A stretch of 64,000 nucleotides of DNA from Collinsella aerofaciens. GTDB lineage: Bacteria > Actinomycetota > Coriobacteriia > Coriobacteriales > Coriobacteriaceae. A program made the position numbers and the translations under genes. The stretch lies in the NCBI RefSeq assembly GCF_005844325.1, contig NZ_SPFY01000012.1, positions 1-64,000 of the forward strand. Reading direction: 5' to 3'. Positions 32,452 through 42,112 of the stretch are shown here, in pieces (position 1 is the stretch's first letter; each line of letters opens with the position of its first letter). The notes under the pieces were generated by a model. That model searched no databases and was not told the origin of the DNA. It was given only the letters and a program-made list of their open reading frames with translations.

Positions 32452-35400
32452 ATGGATCTTTCGACTTTGATGCCGCAACAGCTGCAGATCGTCAAAACGC
32501 TCGACCGTCCGCTGTTTGTCTCGGCGGGCGCCGGTTCGGGCAAGACCTTTACCCTCACGCGCCGCATCGTCTACGCGCTCTCGCCCGAATCCGGTCCGTT
32601 CGTTGAGCATCTGGACCAGGTGCTCGCCATTACCTTTACCAAAGACGCCGCGGCCGAGATCCGTGACCGCGTGCGCCGCGCGCTCATCGACGAGGGCATG
32701 GACGAGGAAGCGCTGACCGTCGACGACGCGTGGATCTCGACCATTCACGGCATGTGCTCGCGTATCCTGCGCGCACACGCGTTGGAGCTGGGCATCGATC
32801 CCGAGTTCACGGTGCTCACCGATACCGACGAGCTCATGGACCAGGCTGTTGAGCATGTGCTGGCCCGCGCGACGGCGCCCGATGCCGCCCCCGAGCTCGC
32901 CGCTTCGCTCAAGGCCCTTTACGCCTGGTATCCCATGGCGGGCGAGGGCGGGCCGTTTGGTGCCGGCACCACCATCAAGGGTCTGGTGCGCGAGCTGCTG
33001 GAGCTCTCGAGCCAGCTGCCGGGCGGCATGGACGACGTGCATGTGGCGCGCGGACAGGCCGACACCTCGGCGCTTGCCGATGCATATCGCGCAGCACTGG
33101 GTGCGAGCAAGGCCGCGACCGAGAAGGCACAGGTGGCACTCGACGCCATCGATGCGTTCGAGGCGAGCGGCAAGACCATGGCCGATGCGGCGCGACTCAT
33201 GATGTCGTGCACCATGCCACGGGCGAGCAAGGCATTTCCTAAGGAGCAGGTCGAGCTGCTCAAGGCCGAGGCCGCCGATGCATTTATCAATATCGTGCTG
33301 GCTTGCGGTGGTCCGGCACTCGATGCGCTGGTGGGCTTGGCCCGCTCTGTAGAGGCTGAGTATCGCGCGCTGAAGGCCGGCCAGTCTGCCCTCGACAACA
33401 ACGACCTGCTGTGTATGGCCTACGAGGCCCTGCGCGATTACCCGGCCATCCGAGCGGCATACGAGGGCCGCTTTAAGATGGTCATGATCGACGAGTTCCA
33501 GGATACCGACCAGATGCAGGTCGATCTGATCCGCTACCTGACGGGTGCGGGGGAGCGCGCGCTGTGTACCGTGGGCGATGCACAGCAGTCGATCTATCGT
33601 TTCCGCGGCGCCGAGGTCGAGGTCTTCCGCCGCCAGGAGCGCAAGGTGGGCTCGTCTGCCGCGCCCGAGGCGACTGCCGTGACCGACGCCCCTGCTGGCG
33701 AGCTCGTCAAACTCGTGCGCAACTTCCGCAGTCACGACGAGGTACTGCGTTACGTGGCACGCGTCTTCGACGGCGATGACGGCGGCCTGATGCAGGGCTT
33801 TTTGGATCTTGAGGCGAGCGACGGCCGCAAGGACACGCTGGTGGCAGATGCCTCGCGTCGCCAGGCCCTCTTTGTTGCCGGCGGCAGCACGCAGGAGCGC
33901 ACACAGGCCAAGGCCCGTGCAATCGCGGAGCGATTCCGCGCGCTTGCCGATGCCGGCCAGCCCCAGGGCGGCATGGTGCTGCTGCTGGGCCGCATGACCA
34001 ACGCAGACGTCTACGCACAGGCCTTCCGCGACCAGGGGCTCGACTGCGTCATCGCGGGCGGCTCGGTCTTTGCCCAAGCCGCCGAGGTGCAGACGGTGCG
34101 CGCCCTGGTTTGTGCGCTCGCCAATCCGGCCGATACGGCGCAGGGCCTTATGCCGCTGCTGGCCTCGCCGATGTTTGCGCTCGGCGCCCAGGAGTTCCTA
34201 GCGCTGGCGACCAAGCTCGACGAGCAGACGGGGGAGACCTCGCGCAGGAATATCGACGTGGGCATCATGAGCGATTCCGATGTGCCGGGCCTGCAAGACC
34301 TGCCGCTCGTGACGCGCGCCCGCGAGGTACTGCGGTGTGCGCTTCGTCGCGTGGGCCGCGATTCGTTCGCAGCCATCGCGCGCGACGTGGTCAACGCCTC
34401 CGGCTGGTTTGTGCGTCTGGCACAGCGTGGTCCCGAGGGCAAGGCCATTGCCGCCAACGTGCTCAAGGCGCTCGACGCTGTGGCCGAGGCGGAGGCCGAG
34501 TTCGGCAACTCGCCGCGTTCCATCGCGCTTGCCTTCGATCGCTTCCTAGCGGGCAAGGAAGCCCCGGGTGCCCTCAACGAGGAGGGCGACGGCGCGGTGC
34601 GCATCATGACGGTGCACGCATCCAAGGGCCTGGAATATCCGGTCGTGGCGGTCGCCGAGTGCTTTGGCGTGCGCAAATCGTCCGGTGCGGCTCAGATGGG
34701 GCGTGTCGAGGGCGGGGCGCAGGTTGTGGCACTGCCTGCACGCTTCGACGGCGTTAAGCTCGCCGACGGAACCTTTGTGAAGGGCGACGACGTTAAAAAG
34801 CAGTTTGAGCATGCGTTTAAGGGCAAGGGCACGTCGCTATGGCTGCCGCCGGAGCTCATGGAGGACGTCTGCGCGACGGGTTCTCCCGCTGAGGCATTTG
34901 CTCGCCTGCGCAACGACGACCTGCAGCTTTCGCTCGAAGAGCGGGCTCGTTTGCTCTATGTCGCCATGACGCGTGCGCGCGAGCTGGTGATCTTGGCGAT
35001 GGATGCCGGCGTGAGCCGTGGCAAGGTGACGGCGCCGACCTTCGACGTCGAGACCGATCTGACCTACGACGTGCTGCGCCGTATTTTGCCGACCGACGCT
35101 CTGGACATGCCACAGCTCGATAGTGATCGTTTGACGTTCGACAACTCCAAGCCGGGCGACTACGAGCTCATTTCGCTCGCGGACTTTACCTTTGGCGAGC
35201 AGGCGTTTGAGGCCAACGCTTCGCTGGATGCCGAGGGCAGGCTTGTCCGCGGCGATGCGGAGCCGGAGGGCGCCGGTGCAGATGCCCGCGCCGCCGTTCC
35301 CGGTCCTGCCGACCCTGAGCCCGATGCGTTTGAGCTCGTGTATCCCCAGGCGGTGGGCGTGCGAATGGGCATCTGCCCGTATCCGGCGCGCGATTCGTAC

Positions 35401-36075
35401 AGCTACTCGTCAATTGCCGCGGCGCTGCATGCCGAGTCCGAGGACCGTGCCGCCGAGGCACGCGTGCCCATGGACGAGGCTGGCGATGATGCGGAGTCGG
35501 ATGGTTCCGAGATGACGGATGCAGACGTGGCCGCCGTTGAGCCCGCCGGCAACCCCATGGCGCTGGGCTCGGCGTTCCATGCCGCCTGCCAGTGGCTGAT
35601 CGAGATGGGTGCCGATGCGCTGCCCGCCGCGCGTGCCGATGCGCTGGCGCGCCTGTGGTGCCTGACGCCGGAGCAGCGCGAACGCTTTGACGTTGCCCTG
35701 GACCGCTGGCTCAAGTCGGCTGTTCGTGCCGACCTGCTCGCGTGGCCGTGCGTTCGCGCCGAGGTGCCGTTCTTTTCGCTGGGCTGCGAGGACGAGGACA
35801 TCGCCCGCTACGGTGCATATGCCGAAGGCGCCATCGACGCTTTGGCGACGAACCCGGCGGATTCGTCACGCGCGCTGGTAATCGACTACAAGACGGGCGG
35901 CACACCGGACGAGACGCCAGAACAGCTGCAGGAGAAGCACGCCCTGCAGGCGCGCGTCTACGCCGACGTGTTGCACAAGGCGGACTTTGAGGCCGTGACC
36001 GTCAAGTTCGTCCGCGTGGAGCAAGTCGACCTCGCCAACCCGTGCGAGCCTCAGGTGGTCACCTACAGCCGCTAG
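32452..36075 (+). CDS. addA: AddA-type UvrD-family helicase/nuclease
   Basis: A 1207-aa superfamily 1 helicase-nuclease. Walker A 'GAGSGKTFTLTRRI' is near residue 24 and motif II is 'IDEFQDTDQMQ' (~345). Further motifs include 'QQSIYRFRGAE', 'TVHASKGLEYPVV' (~718) and 'RLLYVAMTRA' (~838). A C-terminal PD-(D/E)XK nuclease contains 'ALVIDYKTGG' (~1145). All these fit AddA/RexA. ATG 32452 has AAGGAGGG at 32433-32440 and lies 3 bases past the addB-like stop, so they form an operon. Together they would form the RecBCD-equivalent of this organism. A long inverted repeat follows the stop. Confidence 0.92.
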   Translation: MDLSTLMPQQLQIVKTLDRPLFVSAGAGSGKTFTLTRRIVYALSPESGPFVEHLDQVLAITFTKDAAAEIRDRVRRALIDEGMDEEALTVDDAWISTIHGMCSRILRAHALELGIDPEFTVLTDTDELMDQAVEHVLARATAPDAAPELAASLKALYAWYPMAGEGGPFGAGTTIKGLVRELLELSSQLPGGMDDVHVARGQADTSALADAYRAALGASKAATEKAQVALDAIDAFEASGKTMADAARLMMSCTMPRASKAFPKEQVELLKAEAADAFINIVLACGGPALDALVGLARSVEAEYRALKAGQSALDNNDLLCMAYEALRDYPAIRAAYEGRFKMVMIDEFQDTDQMQVDLIRYLTGAGERALCTVGDAQQSIYRFRGAEVEVFRRQERKVGSSAAPEATAVTDAPAGELVKLVRNFRSHDEVLRYVARVFDGDDGGLMQGFLDLEASDGRKDTLVADASRRQALFVAGGSTQERTQAKARAIAERFRALADAGQPQGGMVLLLGRMTNADVYAQAFRDQGLDCVIAGGSVFAQAAEVQTVRALVCALANPADTAQGLMPLLASPMFALGAQEFLALATKLDEQTGETSRRNIDVGIMSDSDVPGLQDLPLVTRAREVLRCALRRVGRDSFAAIARDVVNASGWFVRLAQRGPEGKAIAANVLKALDAVAEAEAEFGNSPRSIALAFDRFLAGKEAPGALNEEGDGAVRIMTVHASKGLEYPVVAVAECFGVRKSSGAAQMGRVEGGAQVVALPARFDGVKLADGTFVKGDDVKKQFEHAFKGKGTSLWLPPELMEDVCATGSPAEAFARLRNDDLQLSLEERARLLYVAMTRARELVILAMDAGVSRGKVTAPTFDVETDLTYDVLRRILPTDALDMPQLDSDRLTFDNSKPGDYELISLADFTFGEQAFEANASLDAEGRLVRGDAEPEGAGADARAAVPGPADPEPDAFELVYPQAVGVRMGICPYPARDSYSYSSIAAALHAESEDRAAEARVPMDEAGDDAESDGSEMTDADVAAVEPAGNPMALGSAFHAACQWLIEMGADALPAARADALARLWCLTPEQRERFDVALDRWLKSAVRADLLAWPCVRAEVPFFSLGCEDEDIARYGAYAEGAIDALATNPADSSRALVIDYKTGGTPDETPEQLQEKHALQARVYADVLHKADFEAVTVKFVRVEQVDLANPCEPQVVTYSR

Positions 36076-36086
36076 CCCTCAATAAC

Positions 36087-36149
36087 TTGCGGTGGAATAC
36101 GGACTGTTTTGGCCAAAAAAGCCGCCAAACAGTCCGCATTTCACCGCAA
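36087..36149. repeat. 23-bp-arm inverted repeat after addA
   Basis: Arms 36087-36109 and 36127-36149, each 23 bases, pair at all but one A-C mismatch and one G-T wobble, over a 17-base loop containing six A's. The right arm includes AAACAGTCCGCATTTCACCG. It may terminate addA, though no T-run follows, or be a mobile palindrome. Confidence 0.7.
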
Positions 36150-36210
36150 CGCATGGGAGAGCCTGGGGCGGTACAATGGCTCGAACGGTTCAAACGAATA
36201 AGGAGCCATC

Positions 36211-36720
36211 ATGCAGCTCACCAAAACGCTTAAGGTGACGCCGGAGGAGCTTTTTGACGCTCTGGCGGGGTCCATCATGCAGGATATCGAGAACGCCACG
36301 GGCAAGCGTCCCAGCCGCAACAAGCTCAACGGCTATAAGTACGAGAAGCGCGCCCAGTCCGCAAAAGGCAAGGCCAAGGGCATGGCGATCAAGGTTAAAA
36401 TCAAGCACTTTGACTACCCGTGTCTCTATGAGGTCCGTTTTCAGTATGCGGCGGGCATCAATACTATGCGCTATGAGGCTGCACCTGCTGGCGATGGTGT
36501 CTGCGAGCTCACCTATACCGAGGATTTTCAGGGTGTGGGTGGCAACACGTCTGGCACGCGCGGCAAGCTCGGCCTCTTCTTCTATGAGCGCAAGCTCAAG
36601 AGCCACGCCAACCAGACGATTGATCAAATCGTCAAATATATCGAGGGTGAGCGCCGCGTAAAGGCTAATCCCGCCTTCGCCGATGATACTGCCGAAAACG
36701 CTTCGGATGTATTCCATTGA
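36211..36720 (+). CDS. DUF3284-like protein
   Basis: A 169-aa protein I assign tentatively to DUF3284, a small cytoplasmic family of unknown function common in PTS-rich Firmicutes and Coriobacteria. The N-terminus 'TPEELFDALAGSIMQDIENATGKR' and the middle 'VRFQYAAGINTMRYEA' fit its pattern. It is hydrophilic, with no signal peptide or membrane segment, and has a lysine-rich patch around residues 40-65. ATG 36211 follows AAGGAG. There is no clear operon partner. Confidence 0.6.
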   Translation: MQLTKTLKVTPEELFDALAGSIMQDIENATGKRPSRNKLNGYKYEKRAQSAKGKAKGMAIKVKIKHFDYPCLYEVRFQYAAGINTMRYEAAPAGDGVCELTYTEDFQGVGGNTSGTRGKLGLFFYERKLKSHANQTIDQIVKYIEGERRVKANPAFADDTAENASDVFH

Positions 36721-36823
36721 TACCCTGTGCAAAAGTTTTACCGCTCTTCACATCAACTGTGAACACTTCAGGCTTCGAGTCAGTAGCGAGCGGCCCGACA
36801 AAAGTAGTTGATGGAAGTGCCAA

Positions 36824-38023
36824 ATGAATAAGAATGCCGCTGCGCAGCTGCACATCTATTCCGCCTTTTTCGTTCTCGCGGGATTTGTTTTAAATCGGGG
36901 AGTGTTTCTACTTTTCCTTGCGGAGAAAGGAATGTCTGTCACGGAAATCGCGCTTTATCAAGCCCTGTTTAACATTGCAACGGTCGTCCTCGAGCTGCCA
37001 ACAGGGCTGATAGGCGATTTCTTTGGAAAGAAGTTTTCGATTCAAGTGGGCGTGCTGCTGCTTTTCTTCCATACGGCTGGCATGCTGTTGCTCTCAGGTC
37101 CCTTTCTTGTCGTGCTTTCCCTTGTTGAGGCACTCGCCTACTCCCTTCAATCGGGATCCGAACAAGCACTTTTATATGAAATTGCCCGGAATGCCGGTCA
37201 AGGAGAGCGTTTCCTCACCATCAACGCTCGGCTGCTTGCCGCGCAATCAATCGCTACGGGAATGGCGATTGTGCTCGGATCTTTCATTGCCCAAGTATCT
37301 TGGAGCGCCCTCTACGTATGTGTCTCTGTTTTCTATCTCCTGCAGCTTTTCCTTCTGTATCCCATTGAGAGGACGGAAGCGACCCGTTCTGAAAGCTCTG
37401 AAAAGGGAAGATTTGACGCGGCCAAGATGTTCAGACGCGAAACCTGGCGTGTTGGAGAATCCGCTTTTGCGGTATTGCTTCTTCTAATCGGCACAAGCAT
37501 GCTCGATGGATTCTATGGGAGTTATTACAACTTGAATCAGTTGGTATTCGACGCATTTGATGCTCCCGTCTCCATAATAGGAATCTTTTTCGGTGCATCC
37601 TATGCAGTAAATGCGACGGCCTACATTGCAGCAGATTTCTTCTCATTGCGTTTCGGGAAAAGAAATACCATGCTCGGCTCGATGCTAATCGAGGCTGGCC
37701 TTTTCATGATTCTTCCGTGGTTCGCTTCAAATCCGCTGTGTTTGTTTGGCCTTAGCATGGTGCTTTGTTTTCTCCCAGAAGTGGTGTACATCACTTCGGA
37801 AAACTTAATCCAAGACGCGATAGCGGACGATCTCCGCGCGACGATCCTTTCCGTCGCGTCTCTGGTAAGGGCTCTCTTTTCTGCAGTGTTTTTCTCCATA
37901 TTTGGACATGTGTTGGGGTTATATCCCATTCAGATAGCGCTCGGTATTATTGGTGCAATCGCGATAGCAATTACCGCCGTTGTTTCATTAAAAATGGTTG
38001 GAATACAGGTCTCCAAGAATTGA
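36824..38023 (+). CDS. MFS transporter
   Basis: A 399-aa major facilitator with about twelve hydrophobic segments. The loop after helix 2 reads 'ELPTGLIGDFFGKKFSIQVG', a good match to the MFS signature. The substrate is unknown; small efflux-type MFS proteins of this form often carry drugs or metabolites. Its codon use and base composition are visibly richer in A+T than the flanking genes, so it may be horizontally acquired. Its ribosome site (GGAAG, 11 bases before ATG 36824) is modest. Confidence 0.85.
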   Translation: MNKNAAAQLHIYSAFFVLAGFVLNRGVFLLFLAEKGMSVTEIALYQALFNIATVVLELPTGLIGDFFGKKFSIQVGVLLLFFHTAGMLLLSGPFLVVLSLVEALAYSLQSGSEQALLYEIARNAGQGERFLTINARLLAAQSIATGMAIVLGSFIAQVSWSALYVCVSVFYLLQLFLLYPIERTEATRSESSEKGRFDAAKMFRRETWRVGESAFAVLLLLIGTSMLDGFYGSYYNLNQLVFDAFDAPVSIIGIFFGASYAVNATAYIAADFFSLRFGKRNTMLGSMLIEAGLFMILPWFASNPLCLFGLSMVLCFLPEVVYITSENLIQDAIADDLRATILSVASLVRALFSAVFFSIFGHVLGLYPIQIALGIIGAIAIAITAVVSLKMVGIQVSKN

Positions 38024-38263
38024 TATATCGATTGACGAGCTATCCGAAGCGTCGAGCCTTCTTGATGGACATGACTATTCGTCACAAATCATTCCGCGCA
38101 TCGCCGGGGTTCCAGTAATACTCGATATATCTGGATGCCCTCATTCCCCTTTTTGAAGGTCCCAAAAAGACTGCCCGTGTTGGTTTGGCTAGGTTCGGGT
38201 GCTGTCCGTGCCGTGGGGTAAAATCGTTCAGTCAGAACACGAACCCGCATCGGAGCTCATCAC
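38024..38263. other. intergenic stretch with a possible gene remnant
   Basis: No gene is supported. One plus-strand frame (38022-38156) reads 'IDELSEASSLLDGHDYSSQI' and onward with protein-like composition, then stops after 44 codons, with no start codon. It could be the decayed end of a gene that came in with the MFS transporter. The dnaE leader occupies the rest. Confidence 0.3.
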
Positions 38264-41200
38264 ATGGCATTCGTCCATCTGCACAATCACACTGTTTTCT
38301 CTATGCTCGACGGCGCAACCCGTATCCAGGATATGGTCAACCGTGCCGTTGAGCTGGGCATGCCCGCCGTCGCCATTACCGACCATGGCTACATGTACGG
38401 CGTGCCCGACCTGGCGCTGGCCTGCGACGCCGTCAACCACAACACGCCCGAGTACAAAACCTGGAGCCACGACAAGGCCTTCTTGGAAAAGGACCGCCGC
38501 GACGAGCTGGTGGAGCCCGATCCCGAGGAAAACCCGCGCGAGCATGCCCAGTATGTGAAGGACATGGCCATGTGGGACGAGAAGGGCAACATCGACGAGC
38601 TCAAGCCGCCCCTGGTCATCAAACCCATCTTTGGCTGCGAGGTCTACTTTACGCCGGACGAGACGCTCGCCCGCGACCATAAGCCCGAGCTCTACCACAT
38701 GATCCTTCTGGCCAAGGACCAGGAGGGCTACGTCAACCTGATGCAGACGGTCTCCGAGGCCGCCGTGCAGGGCTTTTACTACAAGCCGCGCGTGACGCTC
38801 GACAACCTGCGCCGTCATGCCAAGGGCATGATCTGCACCAGCGCCTGTATCGCGGGCATTATTCCCAAGTACATCGACCGCGGTGACATGGAGGGTGCCA
38901 TCAAATGGGCCGAGACCTTCCGCGATACCTTCGACCCCGGCGACTTTTATATCGAGATCCAGGAACACGGCATTACCACCGATAACGGCCTGACCGACGA
39001 GCAGATGGACCGCACGCTCATCGATATCGCCAAGCAGGTGGGTGTCAAGGTCATCGCCACCAACGACTTCCATTACCTGCGCCGCGAGGACGCCCCCGTG
39101 CAGGACGTCATCATGTGCATCGGTATGAACGCCAAGGTCGACGACCCCAACCGCATGCGTATGACCGGCTCGGAGTTTTACATGAAGACCGAGGAGGAGA
39201 TGCGGGCAATGTTCCCGTATTGCCCCGAGGCCTGCGACAACACGCTCGAGATCGCCGACAAGTGCTACGTGGAGCTCGACTGGGACTCCATCATCCTGCC
39301 GCGCTTCCCGCTGCTCGATCCCGGCGAGACGCACGAGAGCCAGTTCCGCCGCGAGTGCGAGAAGGGCCTGCGCCAGCACTACGGTGACGACTGGGCCACG
39401 CGCGAGATCGGCGGAGTCAACATCAAAGAGCGCTTTGAGTACGAATACAAGGTCATCTGCGACAAGGGCTTTGCCGCCTACTTCCTCATCGTTGCCGAGT
39501 ACGTGCAATGGGCCAAGGACAACGGCATCGGCGTCGGCCCCGGCCGTGGTTCTGCCGCCGGCGCTATCGTTGCCTACGCCATGAACATCACCGCGTTCGA
39601 CCCGCTCGAGAACGGCCTGATGTTTGAGAGGTTCCTCTCCCCGCAGCGTACCGAGATGCCCGATATCGATATGGACTTCGACGATGAGCGGCGCCTCGAG
39701 GTCGTGGAGCACGTTCGCCAGCTCTACGGCCCCGAGAAGGTCACCCACGTCATCACCTACTCGACCATCAAGGCCAAGCAGGCCATCAATGATGCCGCGC
39801 GCGTTCTGGACTACCCGGTCTACATGGGCCAGCGCCTGTCCAAGATGGTCTCGAGCGACCCCAAGGTCAAGCTCAAGCAGGTGCTCGACAAACAACCCGG
39901 CAAAGAGGATCTGTTTAACCCCGATTTTGCCGAGGCCTATAAAAAGGACGACGACGCTCGCCGCATCATCGACACGGCGCTCTCGATCGAGGGCCTCACC
40001 CGTGGCGAGGGCGTGCACGCGTGCGCCGTTCTGATCTGCCGCGACCCCGTCAACGAGCACGTGCCCACCAAGCTCGACACCAAGGGCGGCGTCGAGATTA
40101 CCCAGTACGAGGGCCATACCGTTGCCGACATGGGCCTGCTCAAGATGGACTTCTTGGGCCTGCGCACGCTGACGGTTATCTCCAAGGCCAAGGCAAACAT
40201 CAAAAAGAACTTCGGCATCGACATCAAAGAGGAAGAGATTCCCTTTGACGACCCCGAGATCTTTAAGCTCATGGGTTCCGGCCACACCGCCGGCGTCTTC
40301 CAGGTCGAGTCCGCCGGCATGACGGCCACGATCAAGAACATGAAGCCCACAGAGTACAAGCACGTCGTGGCATTGATCGCCCTGTACCGTCCGGGCCCGC
40401 TAGGCGCCGGCATGGTCTCGTCCTACATCAACCGTATGAACGGCAAGGAGCCGGCCGTCTCCTACGACGACCGTCTGGACGACATCCTGGGCGAAACCTA
40501 CGGCACCATGGTCTACCAGGAGCAGGTTATGCTCATCTCCGTCGAGATGTGCGGCTTCTCCAAGGGCGAGTCGGACTCGCGTATCCGTAAGCCCGTGGCT
40601 AAGAAAAAGATCAAGCTGCTCACGTCGACGGTGCTCCACTGGGAGGATGGCTCGGACGAGACCACCTACGACCACTGGATGAACGGCGCTATCAAGAACA
40701 ACTACACGCGCGAGGTCGCCCAGAAGATTTGGGACGATGTTCTCGAGTTCGCGTCCTACGCCTTCAACAAGTCGCACTCCGCCGGCTACGCCATCCTGGT
40801 TATGCAGACGGCATGGCTCAAGGCGCACTATCCGCACGAGTACATGGCGGCCGTTCTGACGTCCTACACGGGCAAGACCGACAAGATCGTACACTACGTC
40901 TCGGCATGCCGTCACGACGGCATCCCCGTGCTTTCGCCAGATGTCAACGAGTCCGGCACCGAGTTCACGGCTACCAAGGAAGGCGTGCGCTTTGGTCTGG
41001 CCGGCATCCGCGGCGTGGGCACCGGCGTGGCGCAGGCGATTATCGCCGAGCGCGAGGCGGGCGGCCCGTTTAAGACGCTGCACGACTTTGTCGAGCGCGT
41101 GGACTCGAGCCAGGCCAACCGCCGCGTGATCGAATCGCTGATCAAGGCAGGTGCCTTCGACTCCACGGGCTATCCGCGCCGCCAGATGATGCACTTTGTG

Positions 41201-42067
41201 GACAAGAACAACCCCGAGAACATCATCGACGCCGCGATAAAGCGCCAGAAGGACCGCGCGAGCGGCCAGACCTCGTTCTTCGACATGTTTGGTGATGTTG
41301 AGGGCTCGGGTTTCGAGGTCAGCGTGCCCGATCCGGACGGCCAGGAATGGGACCGCCACCTTAAGCTGAGCCAGGAGAAGGAGGTTCTGGGCATCTATGT
41401 CTCGGACCACCCGCTGCGCCCGTTTGAGTATGCGCTCAGCAAAGCGCGCGACTTCTCGTTCTCGCAGATCGACACCGGCTACGAAGTTCAGAATCCTACG
41501 GGCGGCACCATCAACCAGGAGATTCCCGAGGGCAAAGCGCTGTGGTGGGCCGGCATGGTCTCGAGCGTGTCCAAGCGCGTGACCAAAAACGGCGACCCCA
41601 TGGGCATCGTGCAGCTCGAGGACATGGAAGGCGAGGCCACCGTCGTCGTGTTCCCCAAGACCTATAAAGAGGCCGAGGGGTACCTGTACGGCGAGGTCGA
41701 TCCCGAGACCGGTGCGCAGCTGTCCGACGCCTTTGTGCGCATCAAGGGCAAACTCGAGCGCTCGGACCGCGGCGACCAGATCATCGCGCAGGAGATCGTG
41801 CCGCTTGAGCTCAACGAGGAGAACAACAAGCCCAAGGTGTTTGAGGTCATGGTGCCCAACAGCCGCTTTAGCCAGGGCAATATGGCGCGCCTGGCCACGG
41901 TGCTCACCGCTAACCCGGGCGGCGACCGCGTGGAGATCTTTATCGAGCAGGTGGACGGGCGCGTGCTGCGCGCCGAGGTGCCTGCCAAGGTCAACGCGCG
42001 CTCGATTCCGCTGCTGGCCGAGGCCAAGGCCATTGTGGGTAACCAAGGCCGCGTGACGGTTATCTAG
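38264..42067 (+). CDS. dnaE: DNA polymerase III alpha subunit
   Basis: The replicative polymerase, 1267 aa. The N-terminal PHP domain keeps its metal-site residues ('HLHNHTVFSM', 'ITDHGYM', 'FGCEVYF', 'NDFHYL'), so a PHP activity is possible. The palm has 'GVGPGRGSAAG' and the catalytic aspartates in 'PDIDMDFDDERR' (~466). HhH, OB-fold and C-terminal regions follow. Two departures are an insertion of about 40 charged residues in the PHP domain (around residues 65-110) and 'RIRKPVAKKKIKLL' where most DnaE proteins read 'RRAMGKK'. The latter may be a lineage trait. The start is ATG 38264, with a weak site. Confidence 0.95.
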   Translation: MAFVHLHNHTVFSMLDGATRIQDMVNRAVELGMPAVAITDHGYMYGVPDLALACDAVNHNTPEYKTWSHDKAFLEKDRRDELVEPDPEENPREHAQYVKDMAMWDEKGNIDELKPPLVIKPIFGCEVYFTPDETLARDHKPELYHMILLAKDQEGYVNLMQTVSEAAVQGFYYKPRVTLDNLRRHAKGMICTSACIAGIIPKYIDRGDMEGAIKWAETFRDTFDPGDFYIEIQEHGITTDNGLTDEQMDRTLIDIAKQVGVKVIATNDFHYLRREDAPVQDVIMCIGMNAKVDDPNRMRMTGSEFYMKTEEEMRAMFPYCPEACDNTLEIADKCYVELDWDSIILPRFPLLDPGETHESQFRRECEKGLRQHYGDDWATREIGGVNIKERFEYEYKVICDKGFAAYFLIVAEYVQWAKDNGIGVGPGRGSAAGAIVAYAMNITAFDPLENGLMFERFLSPQRTEMPDIDMDFDDERRLEVVEHVRQLYGPEKVTHVITYSTIKAKQAINDAARVLDYPVYMGQRLSKMVSSDPKVKLKQVLDKQPGKEDLFNPDFAEAYKKDDDARRIIDTALSIEGLTRGEGVHACAVLICRDPVNEHVPTKLDTKGGVEITQYEGHTVADMGLLKMDFLGLRTLTVISKAKANIKKNFGIDIKEEEIPFDDPEIFKLMGSGHTAGVFQVESAGMTATIKNMKPTEYKHVVALIALYRPGPLGAGMVSSYINRMNGKEPAVSYDDRLDDILGETYGTMVYQEQVMLISVEMCGFSKGESDSRIRKPVAKKKIKLLTSTVLHWEDGSDETTYDHWMNGAIKNNYTREVAQKIWDDVLEFASYAFNKSHSAGYAILVMQTAWLKAHYPHEYMAAVLTSYTGKTDKIVHYVSACRHDGIPVLSPDVNESGTEFTATKEGVRFGLAGIRGVGTGVAQAIIAEREAGGPFKTLHDFVERVDSSQANRRVIESLIKAGAFDSTGYPRRQMMHFVDKNNPENIIDAAIKRQKDRASGQTSFFDMFGDVEGSGFEVSVPDPDGQEWDRHLKLSQEKEVLGIYVSDHPLRPFEYALSKARDFSFSQIDTGYEVQNPTGGTINQEIPEGKALWWAGMVSSVSKRVTKNGDPMGIVQLEDMEGEATVVVFPKTYKEAEGYLYGEVDPETGAQLSDAFVRIKGKLERSDRGDQIIAQEIVPLELNEENNKPKVFEVMVPNSRFSQGNMARLATVLTANPGGDRVEIFIEQVDGRVLRAEVPAKVNARSIPLLAEAKAIVGNQGRVTVI

Positions 42068-42112
42068 GGACGGCGTTGCTGAGAGGTACTCGGTGCGAGA
42101 TTGGAGGAAGTG

